A DNA stretch of 64,000 nucleotides from Rathayibacter sp. Leaf185 (GTDB lineage Bacteria; Actinomycetota; Actinomycetes; Actinomycetales; Microbacteriaceae), in the NCBI RefSeq assembly GCF_001423885.1, contig NZ_LMPP01000001.1, positions 1,456,134 to 1,520,133 on the forward strand, written 5' to 3'. The stretch's first letter is position 1. The number at the start of each line of letters is the position of its first letter. Below the pieces are notes generated by a model, which did not search any database, was not told the DNA's origin, and saw only the letters and a program-made list of their open reading frames with translations. The position numbers and the translations under genes are program-made. Below, one piece after another: positions 25,074-33,772 of the stretch.

Positions 25074-25594
25074 CGAGGGCCTCCCGAGGCGAGCAGGATC
25101 ACGAGCAGCGGCACGAGGCGCTCGGGAGGGATGCCGTAGCGGCCCCGCCCGCGCGCCTCGAGCCATCCGGCCGCGACGAGCTGGTTGACGTGGTGGTAGA
25201 TCTGACCGGTCGTGCCGGCTCCCTCGCTCTCGGCGAGCTGGGCGACGGTCTCGACTCCGCCCGCGATCGCCTGCAGGAAGCGCAGGCGCACCGGGCTGCC
25301 GAGCGCCGCGAGCGCGGTCGGGCCGGGGCTCGAGCCCCAGTCGCGCTCGAAGAAGGCGTCGGTCGTGAGCCCGTACTGCCACTCGACCGGGCCGGCCGGG
25401 GTGCCGACCGCGCCGGCGAAGACGACTCCGCCGGGCGAGGGCAGGCGCTCTTTGAGGGCGGTGAGGGCCCAGAAGGGGTCGACGGCGGCGGAGGCGTCCC
25501 GCGGCGCCGCGACGCCGCCCGCACTCTCGAGGAGGTCGAGCCTCTCGCGGAGCTCGTCGAGCTCGGCGGCGAGGTCGCGCGGTGCTCCGGTCAT
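25070..25594 (-). CDS. ArsR-type winged-helix regulator
   Basis: A 174-residue regulator. The C-terminal half carries an ArsR-like HTH (ALGSPVRLRFLQAIAGGV, then GAGTTGQIYHHVNQLVAAGWLEARGRGRY); the N-terminal half starts with a short coiled coil and has a small, perhaps ligand-binding, domain. It heads the operon with the serine hydrolase and the small membrane protein. The ATG lies 6 nt after AATAGT (leaderless type), and a perfect 16-bp palindrome at 25614-25629 sits where the -35 region should be, so it is probably autoregulated. Confidence 0.85.
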   Translation of the reverse strand: MTGAPRDLAAELDELRERLDLLESAGGVAAPRDASAAVDPFWALTALKERLPSPGGVVFAGAVGTPAGPVEWQYGLTTDAFFERDWGSSPGPTALAALGSPVRLRFLQAIAGGVETVAQLAESEGAGTTGQIYHHVNQLVAAGWLEARGRGRYGIPPERLVPLLVILLASGGPR

Positions 25595-25613
25595 GCCTCG
25601 ACTATTGCAAACA

Positions 25614-25629
25614 TTCCGTAATTACGGAA
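25614..25629. promoter_or_regulatory. Perfect 16-bp palindrome, likely ArsR operator
   Basis: TTCCGTAATTACGGAA is a perfect palindrome 19 nt upstream of the ArsR start codon and just upstream of the -10-like box (25601-25606). Winged-helix ArsR proteins bind such 12-2-12 or 8+8 sites; its position makes autorepression the simplest reading. Confidence 0.8.
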
Positions 25630-25651
25630 GTCGGGTAGGCGCCACTGTCCA

Positions 25652-25704
25652 CTCCGCAGAAGTTGTCGTACTGGGAGGTCGAGTACGACGACTTCTGGAG
25701 GGTG
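25652..25704. repeat. Dispersed palindrome, GTTGTCGTACT family, copy 2
   Basis: CAGAAGTTGTCGTACT (25657-25672) is inverted at 25682-25697 with one mismatch; CTCC and GGAG extend the stem. The core is the same as in the copy at 23554-23606, although flanking arms differ. It lies between the purL stop and the ArsR promoter and could stop purL transcription. Confidence 0.8.
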
Positions 25705-25723
25705 GAGCGGCTCAGGCGGCCGC

Positions 25724-28009
25724 TCAGGCGAAGTGGGCGGGCAGCACGGCGCCGTTCACGGCGCGGAGCTCGTCGAGGGGGAGTGTGAACAGCCCCTGCA
25801 CCTCGACCACGGGCGCCTCCGCGTCGGTCACGCCGATGCGCAGCACCGGGTAGCCCCGGCCCTCGCACAGTCCGCGGAATTTCACGTCGTCCTCGCGCGG
25901 CACCGACACGAGCACGCGGCCGGTCGACTCCGAGAACAGGGCGGCCGTCGCGTCGACGCCGTCGCGCTCCATCAGCTCGTCGAGCCAGATGCGCACGCCC
26001 ACGCCGAAGCGCAGCGCCGACTCGGCGAGCGCGACGACGAGTCCGCCGTCGGCGAGGTCGTGAGCGGAGGCGAGGAGCGACTCCCGCGAGCCCGCCGCGA
26101 TCAGCTCGGCCAGAGCCTTCTCGGCGGCGAGGTCGAGCCGCGGAGGCAGGCCGCCGAGGTGGTCGTGCACGGTCCCGGCCCATGCCGAGCCGTCGAGCTC
26201 GTCGCGGGTGACGCCGAGCAGGTAGACGTTGTCACCCTCGTCCTGCCAGCCCGAGGGGATGCGGCGGCCGACGTCGTCGATCACGCCGAGCACGCCGACC
26301 ACGGGAGTCGGGAAGATCGGCACGTCGCCGGTCTGGTTGTAGAACGAGACGTTGCCGCCGGTGACGGGGATCTCGAGCTCGAGGCACGCATCGGCCAGGG
26401 CGCCGACGGCCTCGCGGAACTGCCACATCACCTCGGGGTTCTCGGGGCTACCGAAGTTGAGGCAGTCCGAGACGGCGACCGGGGTCGCCCCGGTCACGGC
26501 GACGTTCCGGAACGCCTCCGCGAGCGCCAGCCTGGCGCCCTGGGCCGGGTCGAGCTGGCACCAGCGGCCGTTGGCGTCGGTGGCGACCGCGAAGCCGAGC
26601 CCCGACTCCTCGTCGACGCGGATCATGCCTCCGTCGTCGGGGTAGCTCAGCGCCGTGTTGCCGAGCACGTAGCGGTCGTACTGCGAGGTGATCCAGCTCT
26701 TGTCGGCGAGGTTCGCCGAGCCCAGCAGCGCGAGGGTCTCGGCGCGGAGCGCGTCGCCGTCGCTCGAGCGGGGGAGGCGCGAGGACGAGTCGGCCTGCAG
26801 CGCGTCGAGCCACGCCGGGTACTCGATCGGGCGCTCGTAGACCGGGCCGTCGACCGCGACGGTGCGCGGGTCGACGTTGACGATCTCCTCGCCGTGCCAG
26901 TTGATGATCAGGCGGCCGGAGTCGGTGACCTCGCCCAGCACGCTGGTCTCGACGTCCCACTTGCCGACGACCTCGAGGAACGCGTCGAGCTTGTCGGGGC
27001 GGACGACGGCCATCATCCGCTCCTGCGACTCCGACATCAGGATCTCCTCGGCGGTGAGCGAGGGGTCGCGCAGCAGCACCGAGTCGAGCTCGATGAACAT
27101 GCCGCCGTCGCCGTTCGAGGCGAGCTCGGAGGTGGCGCACGAGATGCCGGCGGCGCCCAGATCCTGGATGCCCTCGACCAGGTCCATGCGGAACAGCTCG
27201 AGGCAGCACTCGATGAGCACCTTCTCGGCGAACGGGTCGCCGACCTGCACCGCGGGGCGCTTGGTCGGGCCGCCGTCGGCGAACGTGTCGGAGGCGAGGA
27301 TCGACGCGCCGCCGATGCCGTCGCCTCCCGTGCGCGCACCGAAGAGCACGACCTTGTTGCCGACGCCGCGGGCGTTCGCGAGGTGCAGGTCCTCGTGGCG
27401 GAGGACCCCGACCGCGAGCGCGTTCACGAGCGGGTTGCCCTGGTAGACGGAGTCGAAGTAGGTCTCGCCACCGATGTTGGGCAGGCCGAGGCAGTTGCCG
27501 TAGAAGGAGATGCCGGCGACCACGCCGTGCACGACGCGGGCGGTGTCGGGGTCGTCGATCGCACCGAAGCGCAGCGCGTCCATGATCGCGACCGGCCGCG
27601 CGCCCATCGAGATGATGTCGCGGACGATGCCGCCGACTCCGGTCGCCGCGCCCTGGAACGGCTCGATGTAGCTCGGGTGGTTGTGGCTCTCGATCTTGAA
27701 GGTGACGGCCCAGCCCTCGCCGACGTCGACGACTCCGGCGTTCTCGCCCATGCCGACCATGAGGTTCTTCTTCATGGCGGGCGACACCTTCTGCCCGAAC
27801 TGGCGGAGGTACATCTTCGACGACTTGTACGAGCAGTGCTCGCTCCACATCACCGAGTACATCGCCAGCTCGCCGCTCGTGGGGCGGCGGCCGAGGATCT
27901 CGCGGATGCTCGCGTACTCGTCGGGCTTCAGGCCCAGGGCGGCGTAGGGCTGCTCGCGCTCGGGCGTCGCCTCGGCGTTCGCGGTGGTGTCGGGGACGCT
28001 GTGTGCCAT
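25724..28009 (-). CDS. purL: Phosphoribosylformylglycinamidine synthase subunit PurL
   Basis: The large subunit (761 aa, usual length for the small PurL type) of FGAM synthase, step 4 of purine synthesis. MWSEHCSYK (His58 catalytic) opens the AIRS-type domain. [30 protein letters not shown] and the second-domain [10 protein letters not shown] motifs are all present. It works with PurQ and PurS, encoded 26 kb away at 53508-54457, so the three subunits are split into two loci. ATG 28009 is followed by a Thr/Glu-rich leader typical of actinobacterial PurL. Confidence 0.97.
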   Translation of the reverse strand: MAHSVPDTTANAEATPEREQPYAALGLKPDEYASIREILGRRPTSGELAMYSVMWSEHCSYKSSKMYLRQFGQKVSPAMKKNLMVGMGENAGVVDVGEGWAVTFKIESHNHPSYIEPFQGAATGVGGIVRDIISMGARPVAIMDALRFGAIDDPDTARVVHGVVAGISFYGNCLGLPNIGGETYFDSVYQGNPLVNALAVGVLRHEDLHLANARGVGNKVVLFGARTGGDGIGGASILASDTFADGGPTKRPAVQVGDPFAEKVLIECCLELFRMDLVEGIQDLGAAGISCATSELASNGDGGMFIELDSVLLRDPSLTAEEILMSESQERMMAVVRPDKLDAFLEVVGKWDVETSVLGEVTDSGRLIINWHGEEIVNVDPRTVAVDGPVYERPIEYPAWLDALQADSSSRLPRSSDGDALRAETLALLGSANLADKSWITSQYDRYVLGNTALSYPDDGGMIRVDEESGLGFAVATDANGRWCQLDPAQGARLALAEAFRNVAVTGATPVAVSDCLNFGSPENPEVMWQFREAVGALADACLELEIPVTGGNVSFYNQTGDVPIFPTPVVGVLGVIDDVGRRIPSGWQDEGDNVYLLGVTRDELDGSAWAGTVHDHLGGLPPRLDLAAEKALAELIAAGSRESLLASAHDLADGGLVVALAESALRFGVGVRIWLDELMERDGVDATAALFSESTGRVLVSVPREDDVKFRGLCEGRGYPVLRIGVTDAEAPVVEVQGLFTLPLDELRAVNGAVLPAHFA

Positions 28010-28105
28010 GGCTCGAGGGCTCCAGGAGAGGGGGGCGGGATGCGCGACGATCCTACCGGCCGCCGGATGCGGGCCTGAGGGGGCCGTCGGCTTAGGCTCG
28101 TGCGC

Positions 28106-29506
28106 GTGAAGCGGGCGGGGACGGCAGCACGAGGCGTCGCACTGGTCGGGGTCTTCCTCTGGGGGCTCTACCAGTGCTTCGGCAGCCTCGGTGCGGCGAA
28201 CATCTCCTCCGACGAGCCCGTCTACCTCACCGCCGGCTGGGACTACCTGCACGGCGACGTGAGCGCGAACCTCGAGCACCCGCCAACGGCCAAGTACCTG
28301 ATCGGCCTCGCGCAGGTCCTCCTCGGCGAAGGAGTCGTCGCGGGGCGCGTCGCGGCCGGGGCGGCCGCGTTCCTCACCGGCGTCATCCTCTGGTTCTGGC
28401 TCAAGCGCGAGCTGGGCGCCGTCCTGGCGCTCGTGCCGGCCGGGCTCTTCCTGCTCTTCCCGCGGACCACGCCGGACGGCAGCACGCGCATCGACCGGCT
28501 CGGGCTGCTCGACCCCTTCATGGTGCTGTTCGCGGTGGCGGCGATGGCCGCGGCGTGGGCCTGGGCGCGGCGAGGCCGCTCCGAGGAGCCCGATCGCGGC
28601 TGGCTGATCGCCCTCGCCGGCGTCCTCTTCGCTCTCTCCGTCACCTCGAAGCTGCCGACCGCGATGCTGGCGCCCGTGTTCCTCCTGCCGCTGATCATGG
28701 TCGGGAGCCGCCGCCGCGCCCTGCGCGGATTCGTCGCGTTCTCGGCCGCGTTCGTCGTCTCGGCGCTGCTGCTCTACCTGCCCGTGCACCCCGTCGAGGC
28801 GATCCGGTACCTGCTCGAGTTCCAGTCGGAGCACAACGCTGGCGGTCACCTGATCGACGTCGCCGGGCGGGCGTACCAGTACCCGCCGTGGTGGGCGAAC
28901 CTGTGGTTCACGGCCGCGGGGATGGGGCCGTTCGCCGTCACGATCCTCGTCATCGGCTGCGTCCTGGCCCTGTTCGCGCCGCGACAGCGCGCGCTCGTGC
29001 TCTACCTCGGGAGCGCGACCGCGCTCCTCCTGGTGTTCCACGTGCTGATCAGCTCGGTCGCCCTGCCGCACTACTACGGGGCGTGGGCGTGGCTGCTCTG
29101 CGCGATCGCCGGGGTCGGCATCGCGGAGGCGCTGCGCGGCCGGCTCGTGGTGCCCTTCGCGCGGCCGCTCGGCGCGCTCCTGCTCGCCGCCTCCGTCGTG
29201 GTCGCGGTGGCCACGACGGCCGGGATCGCCCAGGAGCGCCCGACCGGCATCGCCCGCGTGCCGGAGGCGCTGCACGAGCGCGGGCTCGACGAGGGGCTGA
29301 TCCTCGTGCAGGGCATGTCGTCGGGCCGGTACTCGCCCTACATCGGCGACCGTGTCACGACCGATCCGGCGGCCCCGGGGATCGTCGCGATCGCGATCCA
29401 GCGGTCGGCGCGCTTCCCCGTCGTCCCCGAGGTCGAGGCCTACCTCGAGACCGATCCGGCCACGGTGCAGCTCGACGGGCTGACGCTGGTGCTCGGCGCT
29501 CCCTGA
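28106..29506 (+). CDS. GT-C glycosyltransferase (ArnT/PMT-like)
   Basis: A 466-residue integral membrane protein with about 11 membrane segments. The first outside loop has DE at 36-37 and then EHPP at 57-60, the arrangement seen in GT39/GT83-type enzymes that use polyprenyl-phosphate sugars. It probably mannosylates or otherwise glycosylates surface proteins or lipids. GTG 28106 is preferred over GTG 28100 because TAGGCT (28093-28098) lies exactly 7 nt before it (leaderless type). It ends 4 nt before the stop of the convergent MarP-like gene. Confidence 0.85.
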   Translation: MKRAGTAARGVALVGVFLWGLYQCFGSLGAANISSDEPVYLTAGWDYLHGDVSANLEHPPTAKYLIGLAQVLLGEGVVAGRVAAGAAAFLTGVILWFWLKRELGAVLALVPAGLFLLFPRTTPDGSTRIDRLGLLDPFMVLFAVAAMAAAWAWARRGRSEEPDRGWLIALAGVLFALSVTSKLPTAMLAPVFLLPLIMVGSRRRALRGFVAFSAAFVVSALLLYLPVHPVEAIRYLLEFQSEHNAGGHLIDVAGRAYQYPPWWANLWFTAAGMGPFAVTILVIGCVLALFAPRQRALVLYLGSATALLLVFHVLISSVALPHYYGAWAWLLCAIAGVGIAEALRGRLVVPFARPLGALLLAASVVVAVATTAGIAQERPTGIARVPEALHERGLDEGLILVQGMSSGRYSPYIGDRVTTDPAAPGIVAIAIQRSARFPVVPEVEAYLETDPATVQLDGLTLVLGAP

Positions 29507-29510
29507 CGGG

Positions 29511-30692
29511 TCAGTGCGCCGTGCACGCCCCGGAGTCGACCGTCGCCGACAGCCCAGCGGCCTGCGACGCGACCGGCGCGAGCACCGAGAGCGGGATCGC
29601 GTAGCCGACGTTGTCGACCGACGCCGCCTTGCCGAAGACGACTCCCGACACGGTGCCGTCGAGCGAGAGCAGCGGGCCGCCGGAGTTGCCCTGGTTGACG
29701 ACCGCCGCGAGCGTCAGCACCTCCCGCATCGTCGGTGCGCCGTCGACCATCAGCGAGACGGTGGCGTCGGAGGAGATCTCGGCCGAGCCGAGCGTCAGCG
29801 GTCCGCCGAAGGGGTAGCCGGCCACGACCGCGTCGTCACCCGCCGCGACCGTGTCGTCGAGGGCGAGCGGAGTCGCGTCGAGGCCGTCGACCGCGATGAC
29901 CGCCAGGTCGGCGGCCGGGTCGACGTAGACCACGCGGCCGGTGCGCGGCGGTTCGCCGGGCGACTCGACCACCGGCTCCGACACTCCGGCGACCACGTGC
30001 GCGTTGGTCACGACCCGGTCGTCGGACACGACGAAGCCGCTGCCCGTGACTCCGACGTCGCAGGCCCAGGCGGTCCCGGAGACGCGCACCACGGAGTCGG
30101 CCGCGGTCGCCACCTCGGGGTCGTCGGTCGAGACCTCGGGGATGCTCGGCGCCTCGGTCGGTGCGTCGAGGGCGTCGACGACCCACGAGGTGCCCTGGTC
30201 GACGACGGTCGACTGCAGCTGGGCGAGGAACGCCCGCACCGGGTCCGGGGTCAGGTCGTCGATGGTGCGGATGACGGTGGAGCCGGCGACGGACGTGGTG
30301 ACCAGCGGGACGCCGAGCAGCGAGACGGCGGAGGTGACCGCGATCCAGACGAGCCCGGTGATGGCGACGCCGGCGACGCCTCCGGCCAGGCGGTCGAGCA
30401 GCCCCAGCTTCACCTTGTCGGCGCCGCGCCCGAACACCGCGCCGATCGTCGCTCCGATCGCGTAGCCGATACCCAGGCACAGGATCGCCGTGCCGATCAC
30501 GGCGAGCAGGCGCCACTCGCTGCCCGCGGCCCACGACGAGACGGCCGGCACGGCGAAGGAGGCGGCGACGGCGCCGGCGACGACACCCGCGAGGCCGCCG
30601 ACCGTGCGCAGCAGCCCGCGGCGGAGGCCGTCGACGAGCGCGCCGATGAGGCTGAGGACGACGATGACATCGACGATCACGGATGCACCCAT
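29511..30692 (-). CDS. MarP-like membrane serine protease
   Basis: A 393-residue protease in the mould of mycobacterial MarP: four membrane helices of the CvpA domain (residues 1-125), a linker and an extracytoplasmic trypsin-like domain with His232 (TNAHVV), Asp262 (ADLAVI) and Ser337 (GNSGGP). Cys211 and the near-terminal Cys390 match the disulfide pair that controls MarP activity. MarP protects mycobacteria in acid and oxidative stress by processing a peptidoglycan hydrolase; the same role here is inference. GAGGAG precedes ATG 30692. The repeat cluster at 30784-30943 lies directly upstream. Confidence 0.92.
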   Translation of the reverse strand: MGASVIVDVIVVLSLIGALVDGLRRGLLRTVGGLAGVVAGAVAASFAVPAVSSWAAGSEWRLLAVIGTAILCLGIGYAIGATIGAVFGRGADKVKLGLLDRLAGGVAGVAITGLVWIAVTSAVSLLGVPLVTTSVAGSTVIRTIDDLTPDPVRAFLAQLQSTVVDQGTSWVVDALDAPTEAPSIPEVSTDDPEVATAADSVVRVSGTAWACDVGVTGSGFVVSDDRVVTNAHVVAGVSEPVVESPGEPPRTGRVVYVDPAADLAVIAVDGLDATPLALDDTVAAGDDAVVAGYPFGGPLTLGSAEISSDATVSLMVDGAPTMREVLTLAAVVNQGNSGGPLLSLDGTVSGVVFGKAASVDNVGYAIPLSVLAPVASQAAGLSATVDSGACTAH

Positions 30693-30783
30693 GCGGTGCT
30701 CCTCACGGTCGCGGCGGGCGGGGGTCCTCCAGCATGACCGACGGCGGATGCGCGGACGCCCGGAGGAGCCTGCGAGTCGCGGG

Positions 30784-30943
30784 TGCTGGTGCGGTGTGCA
30801 AGTGCTGGTGCCATCTGCAGGTGATCGTGCGATCTGCAGGTGATGAGGCCTCTCCGCCCGGCGAACACGCTGCGGGAGGCGCTTTCCTCACGCGATCTCC
30901 TGCAGATCGCACCGACTCCTGCACATCGCACCCGGGCGTACCC
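30784..30943. repeat. Inverted array of ~20-nt units, cluster 1
   Basis: Units of the form GGTGCGATCTGCAGGAGAT occur forward three times (about 30788-30845, the first degenerate) and inverted twice (about 30890-30932), separated by about 45 nt. The array can fold back on itself. The same unit forms a second cluster at 56932-57132. The region carries no plausible gene. It lies between the Eis-type gene end and the MarP-like start. Confidence 0.8.
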
Positions 30944-30949
30944 CCCGGC

Positions 30950-32233
30950 TCAGAAGAACGAGATGCAGTACGGCTCCGCGATCGGCGCGAAGAAGCGGTC
31001 GACGCGCTCGCGATCGGCGACGGCGATGCCGACCGTGCCCGCGCGCGCGAGCGTCGACGGGCGCACCGACCCGAGCAGCAGCGAGCCGAGATCGGCGACG
31101 TCCAGCTCGACGGTCGGTGAATCGGAGGACCGCTCGACGCGGCCCTCGCCGCCGGACGCCGTGATCCGGTACGAGCCGTCGACGAGACCGAGCGCGTCCT
31201 GCACGGCGATCACGAGGGTGCCGTCGGTCGTCCACGGGCGGGCCTCGAACGCGGCGGCGACGTCGAGCACCCGGGTCCAGATCAGGTCGGACACGCTGGT
31301 CACCGAGACCACCCGCGGGTCGCGCAGCGCCCAGGCGAGCGGGTCGTCGCCGGGGGCCATGTCCCAGGTGACGGAGGAGGCGAGGTCGACGGCGCCGAGG
31401 AAGCCCCAGAGCCCGAGGTAGGCGTCGTCGCTGCCCGCGACGAAGTCCACGATCTCGAGGACGCGGTCGTCCTCGTCGGGACCGGTGGCGCGATAGGTGA
31501 CGTAGCCGTCGAGCGTGCCGTCGGCGGCGAGGTGCACCGCCGAGCGGACGTCGCGGCCCGGATCCGTCGCGCCCGTCTCGGTGCCGACGGCGTTCGCGGC
31601 GTAGCGCGACTGGCGGGTGAGCGATCCGGGCGTGCGCGCCTGGAACAGGGCGAACACCTCCTCGACCCGCGACTGCAGCCAGGTGGTCGCGACGACCTCG
31701 ACGCGGCCGGCCGGCTCGACCTGGAGGCCGAACCGCGGACCGGTGTCGACGCGGACGGAGCGCGTGAACGCCGAGCGGCCGAAGCCGAAGCGGCGGTAGA
31801 TCGAGGCCTCACTGGCGGTGAGCACGGCGACGGCGGCGCCGCTCTGCTGGGCGAGGCGCAGATCCTCCGTGATCATCGCGCGGAGGATGCCGCGACGGCG
31901 GTGCGTCGCCCGCACCGTCACCTGCGAGACGAGGTGCGCGGTGAGCTCGCGGCCGCGGCCGACCTGCAGCGAGCCGGGGAAGCCGGCGTAGGTCGCGACG
32001 GGCACGCCCGCTCCGTCGAGCCCCTCGGGGGCGGCGGAGTCGAGCACCGCGGTCAGCACGCGGCCGTCGGCGACCATGTGCTCGGCCCAGTCGCGCCACT
32101 GCTCGGGCGTGTACTCCTTCTCGTGGAATCCCGCGTTGATCGCGACGCCCCAGGCGGCCGTGGCGGTGTCGGGGCCGCCGTCGGCGGAGAGGGCGGCGGG
32201 GAAGCGTCGGAAGTCGAGACCGGGGAGGGACAT
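30950..32233 (-). CDS. Eis-family GNAT acetyltransferase
   Basis: A 427-residue protein with the three-part Eis architecture: N-terminal GNAT domain with the acetyl-CoA loop (VTVRATHRRRGILRAM), a second GNAT-like region and a C-terminal SCP2-like domain. The chain ends with Phe-Phe, whose free carboxylate acts in Eis catalysis. Eis enzymes acetylate several amines of aminoglycosides and lysines of proteins. TAGGCT on the minus strand is 6 nt before ATG 32233, so the mRNA is probably leaderless. Confidence 0.9.
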   Translation of the reverse strand: MSLPGLDFRRFPAALSADGGPDTATAAWGVAINAGFHEKEYTPEQWRDWAEHMVADGRVLTAVLDSAAPEGLDGAGVPVATYAGFPGSLQVGRGRELTAHLVSQVTVRATHRRRGILRAMITEDLRLAQQSGAAVAVLTASEASIYRRFGFGRSAFTRSVRVDTGPRFGLQVEPAGRVEVVATTWLQSRVEEVFALFQARTPGSLTRQSRYAANAVGTETGATDPGRDVRSAVHLAADGTLDGYVTYRATGPDEDDRVLEIVDFVAGSDDAYLGLWGFLGAVDLASSVTWDMAPGDDPLAWALRDPRVVSVTSVSDLIWTRVLDVAAAFEARPWTTDGTLVIAVQDALGLVDGSYRITASGGEGRVERSSDSPTVELDVADLGSLLLGSVRPSTLARAGTVGIAVADRERVDRFFAPIAEPYCISFF

Positions 32234-32304
32234 CCGTCCAGCCTATTGATCGGGCGCGCCCGTCGTCGTCTCGCGCCCCGATCCCGTGCACGCCCGGGCA
32301 CCTC

Positions 32305-32375
32305 GGGCTCGCGGAACCCGGTTCGGCTCGTCGAATCGGCCGATTCATACGAGCCGAACGCGATTCCACGAGCCG
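32305..32375. repeat. Dispersed nested palindrome, GGCTCG family, copy 2
   Basis: A 71-nt relative of 4869-4939: the outer GGCTCG/CGAGCC and inner TTCGGCTCG...GAATC...GATTC...CGAGCCGAA pairs are kept, and the right half (CGAGCCGAACGcGATTC) is almost identical. It lies between the Eis-type start and the end of the gene at 32385, both on the minus strand. Confidence 0.75.
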
Positions 32376-32384
32376 AAGCTCCCG

Positions 32385-33119
32385 TCAGACCGCCGACCAC
32401 CGGCGCTCGAGCGCCGCGTCCACCGCGTCCGCCAGCTCGCCCACCCGCGCCGACGACTCCGGAGCCCCCGCGAGCACCCGCGCGCACGCCTCCGCCACCG
32501 CCGCGCGCCGCCGGGGCAGCGTCGCGGTGAACGCGCAGTCGCGCAGCAGCAGCAGCGTCCGCTCGACCGGCAGCGCCTCGACCGGCACGGCCGCCAGCCG
32601 CCGCTCGAACGACGACTCGGCCGTCATCACGCGGAGGAAGCCGTCCGGATCCTGGAACGCCGCCGGCGGATCCGGCACCCGTGCGAGCAGGGCCAGCGCC
32701 GAGGCGAGCGCGTCGAGGTCTCCGCCCTCCACCAGCGCGCGCAGCTGCGAGTCGACGTCGGCCGCCGGGCCCGGCCCCAGGGTGACGGCCGCGAGCGCCT
32801 CCGCGTCGAGGCGCCGCTCCTCCTCCTCGCTCGGGATCGTCTCGATCGAGGACCACCACGAGAGCAGCGGAGTCGCGGCGACGGCGAAGTCGCCGGGTCG
32901 CCGCTCCAGCGCGATCATCAGATCGGCGCGGGCGGCGAGGCCGATCAGCGCGTCGACATCGACGGCGAGCACCGTGCCCGACTGCGGCGGCAGCACGAGG
33001 TGCCGGCCCGACGGAGGCGTGACCTCCGCCCGGGTCCGCGCCCCCGGCCCGCGCGTGCTCGCGCGCAGGATGTCGTCCTCGAGCCCGCCGCCCCGTCGTC
33101 GTCCGCTTCCGCGCGCCAT
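32385..33119 (-). CDS. Soluble protein resembling the C-terminal half of DUF2254
   Basis: A 244-residue protein without membrane segments. The stretch LVLPPQSGTVLAVDVDALIGLAARADLMIALERRPGDFAV recalls the cytoplasmic region of DUF2254 membrane proteins (about 430 aa), but the N-terminal membrane helices and the SPGINDP-type motif are not seen. It may be a shortened relative. The match is from memory and tentative. TAGCGT is 6 nt before ATG 33119, overlapping the divergent promoter of the DUF1697 gene. Confidence 0.65.
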   Translation of the reverse strand: MARGSGRRRGGGLEDDILRASTRGPGARTRAEVTPPSGRHLVLPPQSGTVLAVDVDALIGLAARADLMIALERRPGDFAVAATPLLSWWSSIETIPSEEEERRLDAEALAAVTLGPGPAADVDSQLRALVEGGDLDALASALALLARVPDPPAAFQDPDGFLRVMTAESSFERRLAAVPVEALPVERTLLLLRDCAFTATLPRRRAAVAEACARVLAGAPESSARVGELADAVDAALERRWSAV

Positions 33120-33142
33120 GCCGCCACGCTACCGTCGGCCGC
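33120..33142. promoter_or_regulatory. Overlapping divergent leaderless -10 boxes
   Basis: Only 23 nt separate two divergent start codons. TAGCGT on the minus strand (plus 33126-33131) is 6 nt from ATG 33119, and TACCGT on the plus strand (33130-33135) is 7 nt from ATG 33143. The boxes share two base pairs. Each -35 region must lie in the other gene's coding sequence, so the two genes cannot easily be transcribed at the same time. Confidence 0.65.
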
Positions 33143-33670
33143 ATGACCCGATTCGTCGCGCTGCTGCGCGGAGTGAACGTCAACGGCCGCACCGTCCGCA
33201 GCGCCGAGCTCGCCGAGACCGTCGCGGCTCTCGGGGTGGAGCGGGTGCGCACCGTCCTCGCGAGCGGCAACGTCGCCTTCGACTCCGACCGCGACTCCGC
33301 CGACCTGAAGCCCGCCCTCGAGGCGGCCCTCGGCGAGCGCTTCGGCTACGACGCCTGGATCGTCCTCGTGACGCAGGAGGCGCTCGCCGCGGCCGCGCGC
33401 GCCTACCCGTTCCCGCGGATCGACGACGAGGCGCATCCGTACATCGTGTTCGGCTCGGACCCCGCGGCGCTCGATGCGCTGGAAGCGGCGATCGGCGAGC
33501 CCGACCCGGCGATCGAGCTGCTCGCCCGCGGCGACGGAGTCGTCTACTGGCGCTGCCCCCGCGGCTCCTCGACCGACACCCCCGCCGCGAAGGTGCTGGC
33601 GCGCGCGGCGTACCGCTCGAGCACGACGACCCGCAACCTCCGCACCGTCGAGAAGCTCGTCACCGCCTGA
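33143..33670 (+). CDS. DUF1697 family protein
   Basis: A 175-residue DUF1697 protein: FVALLRGVNVNGR at the N-terminus, the conserved TVLASGNVAFDS turn, and a C-terminal TTTRNLRTVEKL segment, all hallmarks of the family. Function is unknown in all organisms. Start ATG 33143 is supported by TACCGT 7 nt upstream. It is divergent from the DUF2254-like gene and is followed by the iron box. Confidence 0.92.
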   Translation: MTRFVALLRGVNVNGRTVRSAELAETVAALGVERVRTVLASGNVAFDSDRDSADLKPALEAALGERFGYDAWIVLVTQEALAAAARAYPFPRIDDEAHPYIVFGSDPAALDALEAAIGEPDPAIELLARGDGVVYWRCPRGSSTDTPAAKVLARAAYRSSTTTRNLRTVEKLVTA

Positions 33671-33698
33671 GCACCCGAGGCTGAGAAGTCCCACATTA

Positions 33699-33717
33699 TT
33701 TGGTTAGGCTGTCCTTA
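33699..33717. promoter_or_regulatory. DtxR/IdeR iron box
   Basis: The 19-bp site TTTGGTTAGGCTGTCCTTA matches the known DtxR/IdeR consensus at 15 of 19 positions by eye. It lies 56 nt before the siderophore-binding lipoprotein and in the promoter region, so iron-bound IdeR should repress the four-gene importer. Confidence 0.87.
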
Positions 33718-33772
33718 GTGCTCGGCCCCGCGAAGGGCCACAGCGCTCCACGACCGCCTCCGAAAGGGAACA

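Noticed and set aside
30784..30943. Short repeats considered as a CRISPR array
   Set aside because: Units are about 20 nt, partly degenerate, adjacent without unique spacers and in both orientations; no cas genes are present.
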